In this document: piece by piece, positions 24,581 through 34,087 of the stretch | Layout: each line of letters starts with the position of its first letter | Numbering within the stretch: position 1 is the stretch's first letter | Assembly (NCBI GenBank): GCA_002841595.1 | Contig: PHAD01000011.1 | Location: 1-39,385, forward strand | Reading direction: 5' to 3' | DNA: 39,385 nt | From: Firmicutes bacterium HGW-Firmicutes-12 | GTDB taxonomy: Bacteria > Bacillota > Peptococcia > DRI-13 > PHAD01 | Program-made: the position numbers and the translations under genes | The notes under the pieces: generated by a model | The model's database searches: none | What the model saw: the letters and a program-made list of their open reading frames with translations, nothing else | What the model was told of the DNA's origin: nothing

Positions 24581-25775
24581 TTCCAGTATCCTCCTCTCGC
24601 TCCTGTAGGGCTTCCAAGCCTGGTAATATCCGTCCTTCCAGGAATTCAAGCGTGGCCCCGCCCCCTGTTGAAATATGATATATTTTGTCTGCTAACCCGG
24701 CTTTTTCTACTGCTGCAACCACATCTCCACCACCAATAACCGTCCTGGCTGCAGAGTTAGCTACTGCATCCGCTATCTTGTTAGTTCCTTGTGAAAATTG
24801 TTCAATTTCATATACACCTAAGGGTCCATTCCAAAGAATAGTCGCTGCATTATTAATCATTTCAATATAGGCTTTAATAGTCTTTGGTCCTATATCTAAA
24901 GCCAACCAACCGGTAGGAATATCCTCTATGGCTGTTACCCTTATTTCAACATCCGCTTTTAACTCCTGTGCTATTACAACATCTAGAGGTAAGAGCACTT
25001 TAACGTTTTTCTTTTCAGCCTGTAGTAATATACTGCGTGCCTCTTCTATAACCTCATCTTCAATCAAAGATTCCCCCATATCGATTCCTGAGGCTTTTAG
25101 CAAAGTGTTAGCCATTCCTCCGCCTACCAAAAGTGTATCAACTTTGTCCAATAAACTCTTCATTACAGGGATCTTATCACTCACCTTCGCTCCGCCCAAA
25201 ATTGCTAAAAAAGGAGCCTTAGGTTTATTAAGAACTTCTGTTAATATTGAAATCTCTTTCTCCATTAGTAAACCTGCTACAGCAGGCAGAAAATGGGCCA
25301 CTCCTTCCGTGGAAGCATGAGCACGATGGGCAGCCCCAAAAGCATCGTTAACATATATATCTGCCAGTTTAGCTAAGCTGCTGCTCATTTCTGGATCATT
25401 TTTTTCTTCACCTGCATAAAAGCGCGTGTTTTCAAGTAAGACAACCTGCCCGGGTTTCATTTCTGCCGTTATCTTTTTAGATTCCTCTCCACCACAGTCA
25501 GCGGCAAACAAAACCTCTTGTCCCAGTATAATGCTTAAATACTGGGCTACCGGCTTTACACTATATTCTGGTACAAATTTCCCCTTGGGTCTTCCTAAAT
25601 GGGTCGCAAGAATAACCTTTGCCCCTTTATCTATCAAATACCTAATAGTAGGTAATGTTTTAATTATACGTGTTTCGTCGGTGATGACACTTTTCTCCAT
25701 TGGGACATTAAAATCTACACGAATCAACACTCTTTTTCCGGCGGTCTCTATGTCCCTAATGGTCTTTTTGTTCAC
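24528..25775 (-). CDS. pgk: Phosphoglycerate kinase
   Basis: It makes ATP from 1,3-bisphosphoglycerate. Motifs: RVDFNVPM, THLGRPKG, LENTRFYAGEEKND, AILGGAKVSDKI, GPLGVYE and GGGDVVAAVEKAG, all intact. The start is GTG 25775 behind AAAGGGGG (9-nt spacing). It has 415 aa, about 20 more than usual: after the normal end LEGRILPGLEALQ the frame continues (EREEDTGNAPSHNWSELENA) into the tpiA coding region, whose first codons it shares in another frame. The tail is probably tolerated because stop-codon loss was free of cost. Confidence 0.97.
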   Translation of the reverse strand: MNKKTIRDIETAGKRVLIRVDFNVPMEKSVITDETRIIKTLPTIRYLIDKGAKVILATHLGRPKGKFVPEYSVKPVAQYLSIILGQEVLFAADCGGEESKKITAEMKPGQVVLLENTRFYAGEEKNDPEMSSSLAKLADIYVNDAFGAAHRAHASTEGVAHFLPAVAGLLMEKEISILTEVLNKPKAPFLAILGGAKVSDKIPVMKSLLDKVDTLLVGGGMANTLLKASGIDMGESLIEDEVIEEARSILLQAEKKNVKVLLPLDVVIAQELKADVEIRVTAIEDIPTGWLALDIGPKTIKAYIEMINNAATILWNGPLGVYEIEQFSQGTNKIADAVANSAARTVIGGGDVVAAVEKAGLADKIYHISTGGGATLEFLEGRILPGLEALQEREEDTGNAPSHNWSELENAQDYS

Positions 25776-25819
25776 GCTAAAATGCCCCCTTTATTTAATT
25801 TATGGTTACTCAAATAATT

Positions 25820-26836
<1,017 letters not shown>

Positions 26837-26872
26837 TCATTAATACCTTATTATTTTAATTTATTAACCACA

Positions 26873-27901
26873 TTAAATCTCTAATAACTCCTGAATGCGT
26901 TCACCCGCTCCCTGATCAGTGAAAAGTATATCGACAAATCCATGCTTTAATACTGCAAGAATTGCCTCTGCTTTTCCACGACCTCCGGCTACCGCTACAA
27001 CTAAATCTAATTCTGCCAATTCTTCAAGGGTAGGTCCAACTGTTGGAGTCGTTTTTACTATGGAACCATCGGCCGCAAAAAAATAACCAAAAACTTCGCC
27101 AACCGCAGATTTATTGGTCCCTTCAAATAGTTTCGGCCAGTTCAAGTCACGTCGTTTCGCTGTTTCCATGGGGTTGCCTATTCCATGCACCAATAGATTA
27201 GCGTGTCTAGATAAAGTAATAACCTCCTGTACCCTGTTCTCTAACATCAATTTATCCAATGTTTCCTCGGAGATCCCATCAGGTACGTGCAATAAACGAT
27301 AAGACACACCTAACCTTTGAGCTATCCCAGCCGCTATTGTATTGGCTTGGATATCAACATCTTCTCCTAATCCTCCCCGGGCTGGAACTATGAGTACATT
27401 TTTCTTGCCAGCTGATTTCGGAAAACTATAAGCTACTTCTGCCATTGTTGTACCGCCTGTTACCGCAACAACCCAATCATCCTTTACTACATCTCGTATA
27501 AATCTTGCTCCCATTTTCCCAATTTCATGCAAAATGCTACGGTCATTATCCACATCCCCAGGCACAATATAAACCTTCTCTAAACCTAGCTTTTGTGTCA
27601 AATTTCTCTCTAAAGTAATTAATCCACGTAATTTATGTACTAGCTCTCCAAGCTGTAGCATTAATGACTCACATTCCAAGGTCAAGGAAACGCCAGCTGT
27701 ATTAGATACTAGTAGCTGCTGGTTCTTTAAGAAATCTAGTTCTCCGCGCACCACTCTTTCACCCAGTGAAAGCTGTTCTGCCAATAAACGCCTGCCAAGA
27801 GGTTGGCCATTTTTTATTGCACGAAGTATATTATACCGCCTTTCCAGCAAATCTATTATTTCTGGTGTGAACTTTGATAACAGGCGTACTGTCTCGTTCA
27901 C
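26873..27901 (-). CDS. cggR: Central glycolytic genes regulator CggR (SorC family)
   Basis: A 342-aa DeoR/SorC-type repressor. The N-terminal winged helix (RRYNILRAIKNGQPLGRRLLAEQLSLGERVVRGELDFL) binds DNA. The C-terminal sugar-binding domain (VAVTGGTTMAEVAYSF, LIVPARGGLGEDVDIQANT, VHGIGNP) binds fructose-1,6-bisphosphate in the Bacillus protein, which relieves repression of the gapA operon. The start is GTG 27901 with AAGGGAGG 7 nt upstream, giving a length near the 340 aa of B. subtilis CggR. The track's start at 27934 includes the operator and ribosome site. It heads the gapA-pgk-tpiA-gpmI-eno cluster and is probably autoregulated. Confidence 0.93.
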   Translation of the reverse strand: MNETVRLLSKFTPEIIDLLERRYNILRAIKNGQPLGRRLLAEQLSLGERVVRGELDFLKNQQLLVSNTAGVSLTLECESLMLQLGELVHKLRGLITLERNLTQKLGLEKVYIVPGDVDNDRSILHEIGKMGARFIRDVVKDDWVVAVTGGTTMAEVAYSFPKSAGKKNVLIVPARGGLGEDVDIQANTIAAGIAQRLGVSYRLLHVPDGISEETLDKLMLENRVQEVITLSRHANLLVHGIGNPMETAKRRDLNWPKLFEGTNKSAVGEVFGYFFAADGSIVKTTPTVGPTLEELAELDLVVAVAGGRGKAEAILAVLKHGFVDILFTDQGAGERIQELLEI

Positions 27902-27932
27902 AATCAGTCCTCCCTTGGCCATTTTATGTCCC
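27896..27932 (-). promoter_or_regulatory. Candidate CggR operator over the cggR ribosome-binding site
   Basis: The minus strand reads GGGAC-N6-TGGCC-N4-G-AGGAC-N6-TGAAC. The Bacillus operator is GGGAC-N6-TGTCC-N4-C-GGGAC-N6-TGTCC. The first half matches at 9 of 10 bases, the second half is weaker, and the spacing is identical. Part of the second half is the Shine-Dalgarno site itself. Confidence 0.5.
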
Positions 27933-27943
27933 ACTATGCATAT

Positions 27944-27949
27944 ATTATA
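27944..27949 (-). promoter_or_regulatory. Possible -10 box for cggR and the glycolytic operon
   Basis: TATAAT (27949-27944) lies 43 bases before the cggR start and just upstream of the candidate operator. No convincing -35 hexamer stands at 16-18 nt. Confidence 0.35.
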
Positions 27950-28042
27950 TCCACTTTTTGCTACCCTCTAACTATAAATTTAACAAATTGCGTTTGAACT
28001 TACAAGATCAATTACATATATTTAACAGATATATTTAGAGTG

Positions 28043-28076
28043 GATATTCTTAAAAATAGCTTTGATTAAGAATATC
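28043..28076 (-). terminator. AT-rich hairpin at the rpoN stop codon
   Basis: GATATTCTTAA and TTAAGAATATC form a perfect 11-bp stem with a 12-nt loop; the rpoN stop lies in the first arm. There is no T-run after it, so termination is uncertain. mRNA 3'-end protection is another option. Confidence 0.35.
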
Positions 28077-29439
28077 TCTTACGAAATCCCGCATTGGGGA
28101 TGCCTATTTCCTCTCGGTATTTTGCTACTGTACGACGTGCAATACTAATACCACGCCCTTGTATTATATTACTTATCTTTTGGTCGCTATATGGCTTAGT
28201 TGGTTCTTCCTCTTTTATGATTTCCTGTAATAATCGTTTAATACTTTCAGAGGAGGCAGATTCCCCACTATCTGTCTGTAGTCCAGAGCTAAAAAAGAAC
28301 TTAAAATCATAAATACCTTGCGGAGTCTGAATGTATTTATTATCTGTAGCACGACTAACTGTCGATTCATGAACATTTATTTGTTCAGCTATCTGTTTTA
28401 ATGTTAAAGGCTTAAGATATTTAATACCATGCATAAAAAAGGGTCGTTGGGTCTTAACTAATGCATTGGTGACCTGGTATATAGTCATGCGCCTTTGTTC
28501 AATACTCCTAATTAACCAAAGGGCTTGGTGTAACTTACTCTCAACAAAATCACGGGTTGAGTCATCAGCATTATTACTCTTTTTTAAGATAGAGCTGTAA
28601 ACTTTATTAATAGTTAAAGTTGGTATATGGTTATCATTCAAATATATTACAAAGTCGTCTTCAATACGTTCAACCGTCACATCAGGTACAATATACCGGA
28701 TATCCCCGCAACCATATGAAGCTCCAGGCTTAGGGTTTAGAGTTTTTATCAAATCAGCCATTTCCTGAATGCGTGCCACTGGTACGTTTAATTTTTGTGC
28801 CGCCTGGTTAAGCTTCCCTGCGGCAATAAGCTCCAGATGATTTGTTACTAATTCATACAATACAGAATCTTCAAAACCTTTTTGTTTTAGCTGGATGATT
28901 AGACATTCACTTAAGCTAGAAGCTCCTACACCAGAAGGGTCAAATCCCTGTATTATTCTAATTGCTTTTTCTACTTGCTTAACAGAAACTTTTAAGTCTG
29001 CGGCAGCCTGTTCAGATGATACATAAATATATCCACAGGGATTCATATTGCCAATTAGATAGCTAGCTATGCGGTACTCTGTTTTGTTTAAAGCTAAATA
29101 GCCGAGTTGCGAATAAAGATGCTCATCTAAACTGATCCCTTTACTCATAAAGCCCTCGAAAGGTACCTCAGGTTTAATTTCTTTATACTGACGAGGTTCT
29201 GCTGAATCATAGTTTCCATTTAAATAATATTCCCAATCTATTTCTGTTTCCTTTTTATCATACTCATTGTTCTCTTTTTCTTCTTTTATTTCAATCAGAG
29301 GATTTTCTGTAACCATCTGATCGACGTAGTCAGACAATTCCATAAACGACAGCTGAAGAATCTTTATGGCCTGTCTCAGTTCGGGAGTCATTATAAGTTT
29401 TTGGCTCTGTTCGAGGCGCAGTCCATAATTAAGTTGCAT
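28066..29439 (-). CDS. rpoN: RNA polymerase sigma-54 factor
   Basis: A 457-aa RpoN. Region I (LRLEQSQKLIMTPELRQAIKILQLSFMEL) contacts activators and core enzyme. The core-binding domain follows (NPLIEIKEE; ASYLIGNMNPCGYI; LNPKPGASYG). A helix-turn-helix (LTLKQIAEQINVHESTVSRAT) and the C-terminal RpoN box ARRTVAKYREEIGIPNAGFRK recognise the -24/-12 promoter. ATG 29439 follows GGAAGGGG; the track's 29469 has no such site. It sits between the ferredoxin and cggR. No sigma-54 activator or -24/-12 promoter was recognised in this window, so its targets lie elsewhere. Confidence 0.97.
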   Translation of the reverse strand: MQLNYGLRLEQSQKLIMTPELRQAIKILQLSFMELSDYVDQMVTENPLIEIKEEKENNEYDKKETEIDWEYYLNGNYDSAEPRQYKEIKPEVPFEGFMSKGISLDEHLYSQLGYLALNKTEYRIASYLIGNMNPCGYIYVSSEQAAADLKVSVKQVEKAIRIIQGFDPSGVGASSLSECLIIQLKQKGFEDSVLYELVTNHLELIAAGKLNQAAQKLNVPVARIQEMADLIKTLNPKPGASYGCGDIRYIVPDVTVERIEDDFVIYLNDNHIPTLTINKVYSSILKKSNNADDSTRDFVESKLHQALWLIRSIEQRRMTIYQVTNALVKTQRPFFMHGIKYLKPLTLKQIAEQINVHESTVSRATDNKYIQTPQGIYDFKFFFSSGLQTDSGESASSESIKRLLQEIIKEEEPTKPYSDQKISNIIQGRGISIARRTVAKYREEIGIPNAGFRKRYS

Positions 29440-29624
29440 TTTATAAACCCCTTCCAAGATACCTTTCAATCATCATACCATTAATGTTAATTTTTCGTTG
29501 TTTTTTATTAAATTCCTGCTATTTTTTGCTGGATATTTTATCTGGACGTCCCTATTTAATTTATATACACAAATTAATAAAAAATTCTAACAATATTTGA
29601 AAAAAATAATAATAGAAATATTAT

Positions 29625-29660
29625 AAAAAAACAACGTATAGCTCATCCGCTACACGCCGC
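29625..29660 (-). terminator. Terminator after the ferredoxin gene
   Basis: GCGGCGTGTAGC pairs along its whole length (with several G-U pairs) with GCTATACGTTGT around GGATGA, followed by TTTTTTT on the minus strand. Confidence 0.85.
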
Positions 29661-29687
29661 TTTTTGAGTGTTCATAATTTGGGTAAT

Positions 29688-29858
29688 TTACGCAGGACTA
29701 ATTGCATCTACAGGACAGGCATCAACACAAGCACCGCAGTCAGTGCAAGTATCAGCATCAATAATGTATTTGTCGCCGCCTTCACTAATCGCTTCTACTG
29801 GACATTGAGCAGCACAAGCACCACAAGAAATGCATTCCTCATTAATTATATGAGCCAT
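29688..29858 (-). CDS. 2[4Fe-4S] ferredoxin, clostridial type
   Basis: A 56-aa frame that the ORF track misses. It has two perfect CxxCxxCxxxCP motifs: CISCGACAAQCP (residues 9-20) and CTDCGACVDACP (38-49), each binding one [4Fe-4S] cluster together with a Cys of the pattern. It carries low-potential electrons between pyruvate or acyl-CoA oxidation, hydrogenases and similar enzymes. ATG 29858 follows GGAGGTG (5-nt spacing). A TATAAT box upstream and a strong terminator make it a monocistronic unit between whiA and rpoN, fitting the high expression usual for clostridial ferredoxin. Confidence 0.97.
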   Translation of the reverse strand: MAHIINEECISCGACAAQCPVEAISEGGDKYIIDADTCTDCGACVDACPVDAISPA

Positions 29859-29902
29859 ATTTTCACCTCCAACTCCTCTTTGAAAAACTCCAACCTCATA
29901 AA

Positions 29903-29908
29903 ATTATA
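29903..29908 (-). promoter_or_regulatory. Possible -10 box of the ferredoxin gene
   Basis: TAGTATAAT lies 45 bases upstream of the ferredoxin start. No good -35 hexamer is seen at the right distance. Confidence 0.4.
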
Positions 29909-29940
29909 CTAAATTAATTCAAATAATACAGCAAGATTTT

Positions 29941-30912
29941 TTATTTAATTCTTATTATATTAGAGGTACGTAACCGAAGCTTTAAATCTTCACTTATTTC
30001 TTCAATTCTACGCATTCGATGATTCACTCCTGATTTACCAATAGGTGGTTCCATCAACTCACCTAGCTCTTTTAAGCTGACTTCTGGGTTTTCCAATCGC
30101 AAACGTGCTATATCCTGCAGACGCACAGGAAGTTTATCTAGTCCTAAGGTATCATCGATCAATCTTATATTTTCAACCTGTTTCAATGATGCATTTACGG
30201 TTTTATTGAGATTAGCCGTCTCGCAATTTACTAGGCGATTAACTTGATTGCGCATTCCCTTGACTATTCTAATATTCTCGAAACTTAGAAGCGCCTGGTG
30301 TGCTCCAATAATATTCAAGAAGGCCACAATTTGATCGCTTTCTTTTAGATAAACAAAATGCATTTTCTTTCTGCTGCCCACTTTGGCCTGTATTTCTGAG
30401 AATTTATTCATAACTCCAGCTAAAGAACGAGAGTATTCTAAGCTATTGGTTATTATCTCTAAATGGTAGTTACCTTCGGGTCTATTCACGGAACCAGCGC
30501 CCAAGAAGGCCCCACGCAAATAACTGCGACGACAGCATTGGGTTTTATACATTGACTTTTTTATTGAATGAGATATAGTACCGTCCTCATTTAATATACC
30601 TAAGATTTTAAGATACGAACTCATCTCCGAACGGTGAACAAAGTTAATACTATAAATATTGGTTTTTTTCAAACGCTTTCTTTTCTGCACTTTTATTTCC
30701 ACATTAAAATCAAATATTTGTTTAGCAAGGCGGAATATCTTCCTTGCTACACCGGCATTCTCAGTTTTAACACAGAGACCTATTTTTTGCTCAGGATTGA
30801 TCGTAATTGTACCATCCATCCTTACTAAAGCAGCCAACTCTGCCAGCTGACAGCAGGGCCTTGTCGGGATGATACGAGCTAATTCGTCTTTGGTCTGCGT
30901 GGAAAAAGACAT
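29941..30912 (-). CDS. whiA: DNA-binding protein WhiA
   Basis: A 323-aa WhiA. The N-terminal LAGLIDADG-like fold (FSTQTKDELARI; CCQLAELAALVRMDG; RSYLRGAFLGAGSVNRPEGNYHLEI) is a degenerate homing-endonuclease domain without nuclease residues, and the C-terminal helix-turn-helix (LPVRLQDIARLRLENPEVSLKELGEL...GKSGVNHRMRRI) binds DNA. WhiA acts in sporulation in Streptomyces and in chromosome segregation and division in Bacillus. ATG 30912 follows GAGGTGAT. It closes the classical rapZ-yvcK-whiA cluster (17 bases past yvcK). Confidence 0.96.
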   Translation of the reverse strand: MSFSTQTKDELARIIPTRPCCQLAELAALVRMDGTITINPEQKIGLCVKTENAGVARKIFRLAKQIFDFNVEIKVQKRKRLKKTNIYSINFVHRSEMSSYLKILGILNEDGTISHSIKKSMYKTQCCRRSYLRGAFLGAGSVNRPEGNYHLEIITNSLEYSRSLAGVMNKFSEIQAKVGSRKKMHFVYLKESDQIVAFLNIIGAHQALLSFENIRIVKGMRNQVNRLVNCETANLNKTVNASLKQVENIRLIDDTLGLDKLPVRLQDIARLRLENPEVSLKELGELMEPPIGKSGVNHRMRRIEEISEDLKLRLRTSNIIRIK

Positions 30913-30929
30913 TTTTTAATCACCTCGTA

Positions 30930-32267
30930 TTAAAAGTACTCTCTTTGTGTTTTTTCTGGCTGAGTAGATAATAGGTATTGTTCGAAGATATTTGTTAACG
31001 TTCTTGGTCCTTTAACCTCAGATACCTTTTTTATTATTAAATGAGCAATCTTGTGGGGGTTATGACGAATATACCCTTTTTCTTGGTAAAGTGAAGCAGA
31101 AATGATCCCCACTTTTAGTTTTTCTAATTTTTCTATATCCACTTGCACAACTTGCGCACCTTCATTTGTATATTTTTTGAGGTGTTCAATAGGTATTTCT
31201 TCATTATTAACTATAATAAACTCAACCAATTCCTGCCGTGAATGTTGATATATAGCCTGTAAATGATCACTTGCACTATACCCCAGTGTTTCTCCTGGTT
31301 GGGTCATAATATTACATACATATACCTTCAATGCGGATGATTTAGTAATCGCTTCCACTATACCAGGAACCAAAAGATTAGAGATAACACTAGAATAAAG
31401 ACTTCCAGGACCAAGAATTACCGCATCTGCTTCTAGTATGGCTTCGAGCGCTTCTTGCACCGGTTTTGGATGCTGGGGAATAGTAAACACTCTCTCAACA
31501 AGTTTGCCAACTTGAGCAATACTTGATTCCCCTATAACTATTGTTTTATCCTGCATCTCTGCCGCCAACACAATATTATCCAAAGTAGAAGGCACAACAC
31601 GTCCGCGTATGGCTAGTACCTTACTGACTGCATGAATTGCGGTTTCGAAGCTACCCGACATTTCGGCCAAAGCTGTTATTAGAAGGTTCCCTAAATTATG
31701 GCCTGACAATTCTCCCTTTTTGAAGCGATAGTTAAATAAATTTTCCATATCTGGCTCCGTATCCGCTAAAGCTACCAAACAGTTACGTAAATCACCAGGC
31801 GGCAGTATGCCAAACTCACCCCTTAGGCGTCCCGAACTACCCCCATCATCCGTTGCAGGAACGATTGCAGTAATATTAGAAGTGTACTCTTTAATTCCTC
31901 GTAAAAGGACAGGCAAACCCGTCCCTCCACCGATAACTACTATTCGTGGTCCCTTTTTTAGATAATGCCGTTGATATACATTTTTGACTCGACTATTTGG
32001 AACCGTAGCTAGAAGGAGCAACTTAAAGGTCTCCCTGAGGCTGTATAGTATTATTGACAATCCTAAACAACTGACTAATACTCCCGTAATCATAATTATT
32101 ATTGTGTTTAGTTGATTAGTACTAACTAGAATGCTTCCTAGTATCTTTTGTATAGGACTATTAAAGATTAATCCAAGTCCTATGCCAGTTATCAGTATTC
32201 CTATAGCAAAAAATAGCAACCATCTTTTGATGTGTATCCCAGATAAAAACCAATGTAGGAACCTCAT
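30930..32267 (-). CDS. yvcK: YvcK/CofD-like gluconeogenesis factor with N-terminal membrane anchor
   Basis: A 445-aa protein. Two N-terminal membrane helices (about residues 15-35 and 50-75) precede the CofD-like domain with IGGGTGLPVLLRG (nucleotide binding), ATDDGGSSGRLRGEFG and GHNLGNLLITAL. In Bacillus YvcK binds UDP-GlcNAc and is needed for growth on gluconeogenic carbon and for cell shape. Bacillus YvcK lacks such an anchor, whereas several clostridial forms have one. It starts at ATG 32267, overlapping the rapZ stop by ATGA, with AAGGAGG upstream, so translation is coupled. Confidence 0.93.
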   Translation of the reverse strand: MRFLHWFLSGIHIKRWLLFFAIGILITGIGLGLIFNSPIQKILGSILVSTNQLNTIIIMITGVLVSCLGLSIILYSLRETFKLLLLATVPNSRVKNVYQRHYLKKGPRIVVIGGGTGLPVLLRGIKEYTSNITAIVPATDDGGSSGRLRGEFGILPPGDLRNCLVALADTEPDMENLFNYRFKKGELSGHNLGNLLITALAEMSGSFETAIHAVSKVLAIRGRVVPSTLDNIVLAAEMQDKTIVIGESSIAQVGKLVERVFTIPQHPKPVQEALEAILEADAVILGPGSLYSSVISNLLVPGIVEAITKSSALKVYVCNIMTQPGETLGYSASDHLQAIYQHSRQELVEFIIVNNEEIPIEHLKKYTNEGAQVVQVDIEKLEKLKVGIISASLYQEKGYIRHNPHKIAHLIIKKVSEVKGPRTLTNIFEQYLLSTQPEKTQREYF

Positions 32268-33160
32268 ACCGGTTCCTCCTTAACACCTTTTTTTAGTATA
32301 TCTCGGTGTCTAACCGCGACTGTATACTCGCTTCCCGAAAGCATTTCCTGCATAATATTTGATAGAGCAACCGAACGATGCTGCCCGCCCGTACAACCAA
32401 TAGCTATAACCAGATGCGTTTTCCCTTCCCTAATATAATGTGGCAGTAAGAACATAATCAATTCGTTATATTTTGTTAAAAACTCTTTAGTTATGGGTGA
32501 ATTTAGTACATACTCTTTGACTTCGGGATCACACCCGGTGAGCTTGCAAAGACTTTCCTCATAAAAAGGATTAGGAATAAAACGAACATCTATTACTAGA
32601 TCGGCATCAAGAGGAATCCCGTATTTATAACCAAAGGACATCACCGTGATATTCATTCTTATTTTCTCATTTTTCGGTCCGTATAGATCATTAATTTGTG
32701 ACTTAAGCCGACTTGTCGTCATTTCCGACGTGTCAATTATCTTATTAGCTATACCTCGCATCTCCTCGAGACGCTTTCTTTCTAAAAGTATATCTTCAAG
32801 TAGCCTGCCATGTACCGAAAGAGGATGCCGCCTTCTAGTTTCCTTAAATCGTTTGACCAATACCTCAGTACTAGCCTCAAGAAAAAGTATTTCATATGGA
32901 TACTTGTTTGTTTTCATTTCTTCAAGTGATTTGAAGAAATCATCAAAAAAACCTCCACCTCTTACATCTATTACCAGAGCTATACGATTAATCTTTCCCT
33001 CTGCTTCAAGGCATAGTTTCACAAATCTCGATAGTAGCGCTGGAGGAAGATTATCAACACAAAAGAAGCCTAAGTCTTCTAAGGCCCTAACAGCAAGGGT
33101 CTTGCCCGCACCCGATAAACCTGTGATAATCAAAAAAGTAAAGCTCTTTTTTTCTTTCAT
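32264..33160 (-). CDS. rapZ: RNase adapter / nucleotide-binding protein RapZ (YvcJ)
   Basis: A 298-aa P-loop protein: Walker A GLSGAGKT (near residue 14), VDNLPPALL, LVIDVRGG, and the C-terminal domain GCTGGQHRSVAL. The family binds ATP/GTP. In E. coli it senses glucosamine-6-phosphate and guides RNase E; Firmicutes lack that RNA system, so the role here is less certain (YvcJ affects competence in Bacillus). ATG 33160 is used because GAGGAG lies 10 nt upstream; the track's start at 33184 has no such support. It starts 7 bases past the PHP gene and overlaps yvcK. Confidence 0.94.
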   Translation of the reverse strand: MKEKKSFTFLIITGLSGAGKTLAVRALEDLGFFCVDNLPPALLSRFVKLCLEAEGKINRIALVIDVRGGGFFDDFFKSLEEMKTNKYPYEILFLEASTEVLVKRFKETRRRHPLSVHGRLLEDILLERKRLEEMRGIANKIIDTSEMTTSRLKSQINDLYGPKNEKIRMNITVMSFGYKYGIPLDADLVIDVRFIPNPFYEESLCKLTGCDPEVKEYVLNSPITKEFLTKYNELIMFLLPHYIREGKTHLVIAIGCTGGQHRSVALSNIMQEMLSGSEYTVAVRHRDILKKGVKEEPV

Positions 33161-33167
33161 CGTGAAA

Positions 33168-33908
33168 TCACTCCTCACAATCAATCGCGTTCTTCACGCG
33201 CTCACTCGGTATACCCGCTTTTTCCAAAACACTTCCGCCATAATCCAAGCGACCTACTGTCTTTGGAAAATGCGCGTCACTATTAACTATAAAATCGACC
33301 CCACAGCGTGCCGCCTCTATAACTTCATGATAGTCTGGAAATCGATGGCCAGCATTGATTTCCCAGGCTGTATCACACTTCAGACATGCCTTGGCCACTT
33401 CAGGTATATCAATGGGCATTTTAAGCCCGGGGTGAGTAATAGCCCTTACATCATATTTATATATTGCTTCAGTTAGTGCTTTAGTATTATTATTGATCAC
33501 TTTTGACTTCAAGGGCGGAAATAACCAAACAGCTTGGTTATTTATGATCCAACCAGCTTCGTTTATTCTCCGCGGTCTTATATAGGGATGCAATCCCACC
33601 AAAAGATAATCCAACTGTTCTATAATTTCCCGACTTACGTCCAAGTCACCTTTAGTATTTAATATATTAGACTCAACACCAATATAAGTTCTTATACCAG
33701 GATTATTGGATTGCAGTGCTCTAAGCTCTTCTTTAATTTGTATAAACACCTTTTCATTCTTTACACCGGTTCCTATATTTGCCGGCCCATGGTCTGCTAT
33801 ACCCATTTCTGCTAAGCCAGATTGGGCGGCTGCTACAACCATTTCTTCAACCGTACCTCGACCATCGCTATAAGTCGTATGCATATGATAATCCCCGAAA
33901 AACTTCAC
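33168..33908 (-). CDS. PHP-domain phosphoesterase
   Basis: A 246-aa polymerase-and-histidinol-phosphatase-type protein. The four PHP metal motifs are visible: DYHMHTTYSDG near the start, IADHGP, the His in VGLHPYIR and ITHPGLKM, and NSDAHFPKTVG near the end. Such proteins are metal-dependent phosphoesterases; the closest pattern is the YcdX/histidinol-phosphatase-like group, substrate unknown. I prefer GTG 33908 (KFFGDYH start, GGGGGA 7 nt upstream) to ATG 33923, which would lie only about 10 nt from the predicted transcript start. It leads the rapZ-yvcK-whiA transcript. Confidence 0.85.
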   Translation of the reverse strand: MKFFGDYHMHTTYSDGRGTVEEMVVAAAQSGLAEMGIADHGPANIGTGVKNEKVFIQIKEELRALQSNNPGIRTYIGVESNILNTKGDLDVSREIIEQLDYLLVGLHPYIRPRRINEAGWIINNQAVWLFPPLKSKVINNNTKALTEAIYKYDVRAITHPGLKMPIDIPEVAKACLKCDTAWEINAGHRFPDYHEVIEAARCGVDFIVNSDAHFPKTVGRLDYGGSVLEKAGIPSERVKNAIDCEE

Positions 33909-33939
33909 CAGAATATCCCCCATAAAGTTTTATAACCTC

Positions 33940-33968
33940 ATTATAACTTCATACCTACTTAGTTTCCA
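33940..33968 (-). promoter_or_regulatory. Promoter for PHP-rapZ-yvcK-whiA
   Basis: TGGAAA (33968-33963), a 17-nt spacer and TATAAT (33945-33940) lie upstream of the PHP gene. The -10 is perfect; the -35 matches at 4 of 6. Confidence 0.5.
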
Positions 33969-34020
33969 GTGTTAAGCCCTGGGATAATACCAATTAAGAA
34001 AATATATAAAAAATAAATTT

Positions 34021-34050
34021 AACTGATGCCTCTTAAATGTGACATCAGTT
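34021..34050 (-). terminator. Terminator after cobO
   Basis: AACTGATG and CATCAGTT form an 8-bp stem with a 14-nt loop, followed on the minus strand by AAATTTATTTTTT, about 40 bases past the stop. Confidence 0.6.
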
Positions 34051-34087
34051 ATGTACTAAGCTTATTATCTTTTCCGCATTAATCGTA

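Noticed and set aside
28066-29687. Sigma-54 (-24/-12) promoter near rpoN
   Set aside because: No GG-N10-GC pair in TGGCAC-N5-TTGC context was found.
32646-33476. 276-aa plus-strand ORF across rapZ and the PHP gene
   Set aside because: It is antisense to two well-supported genes and its composition reflects their codons.
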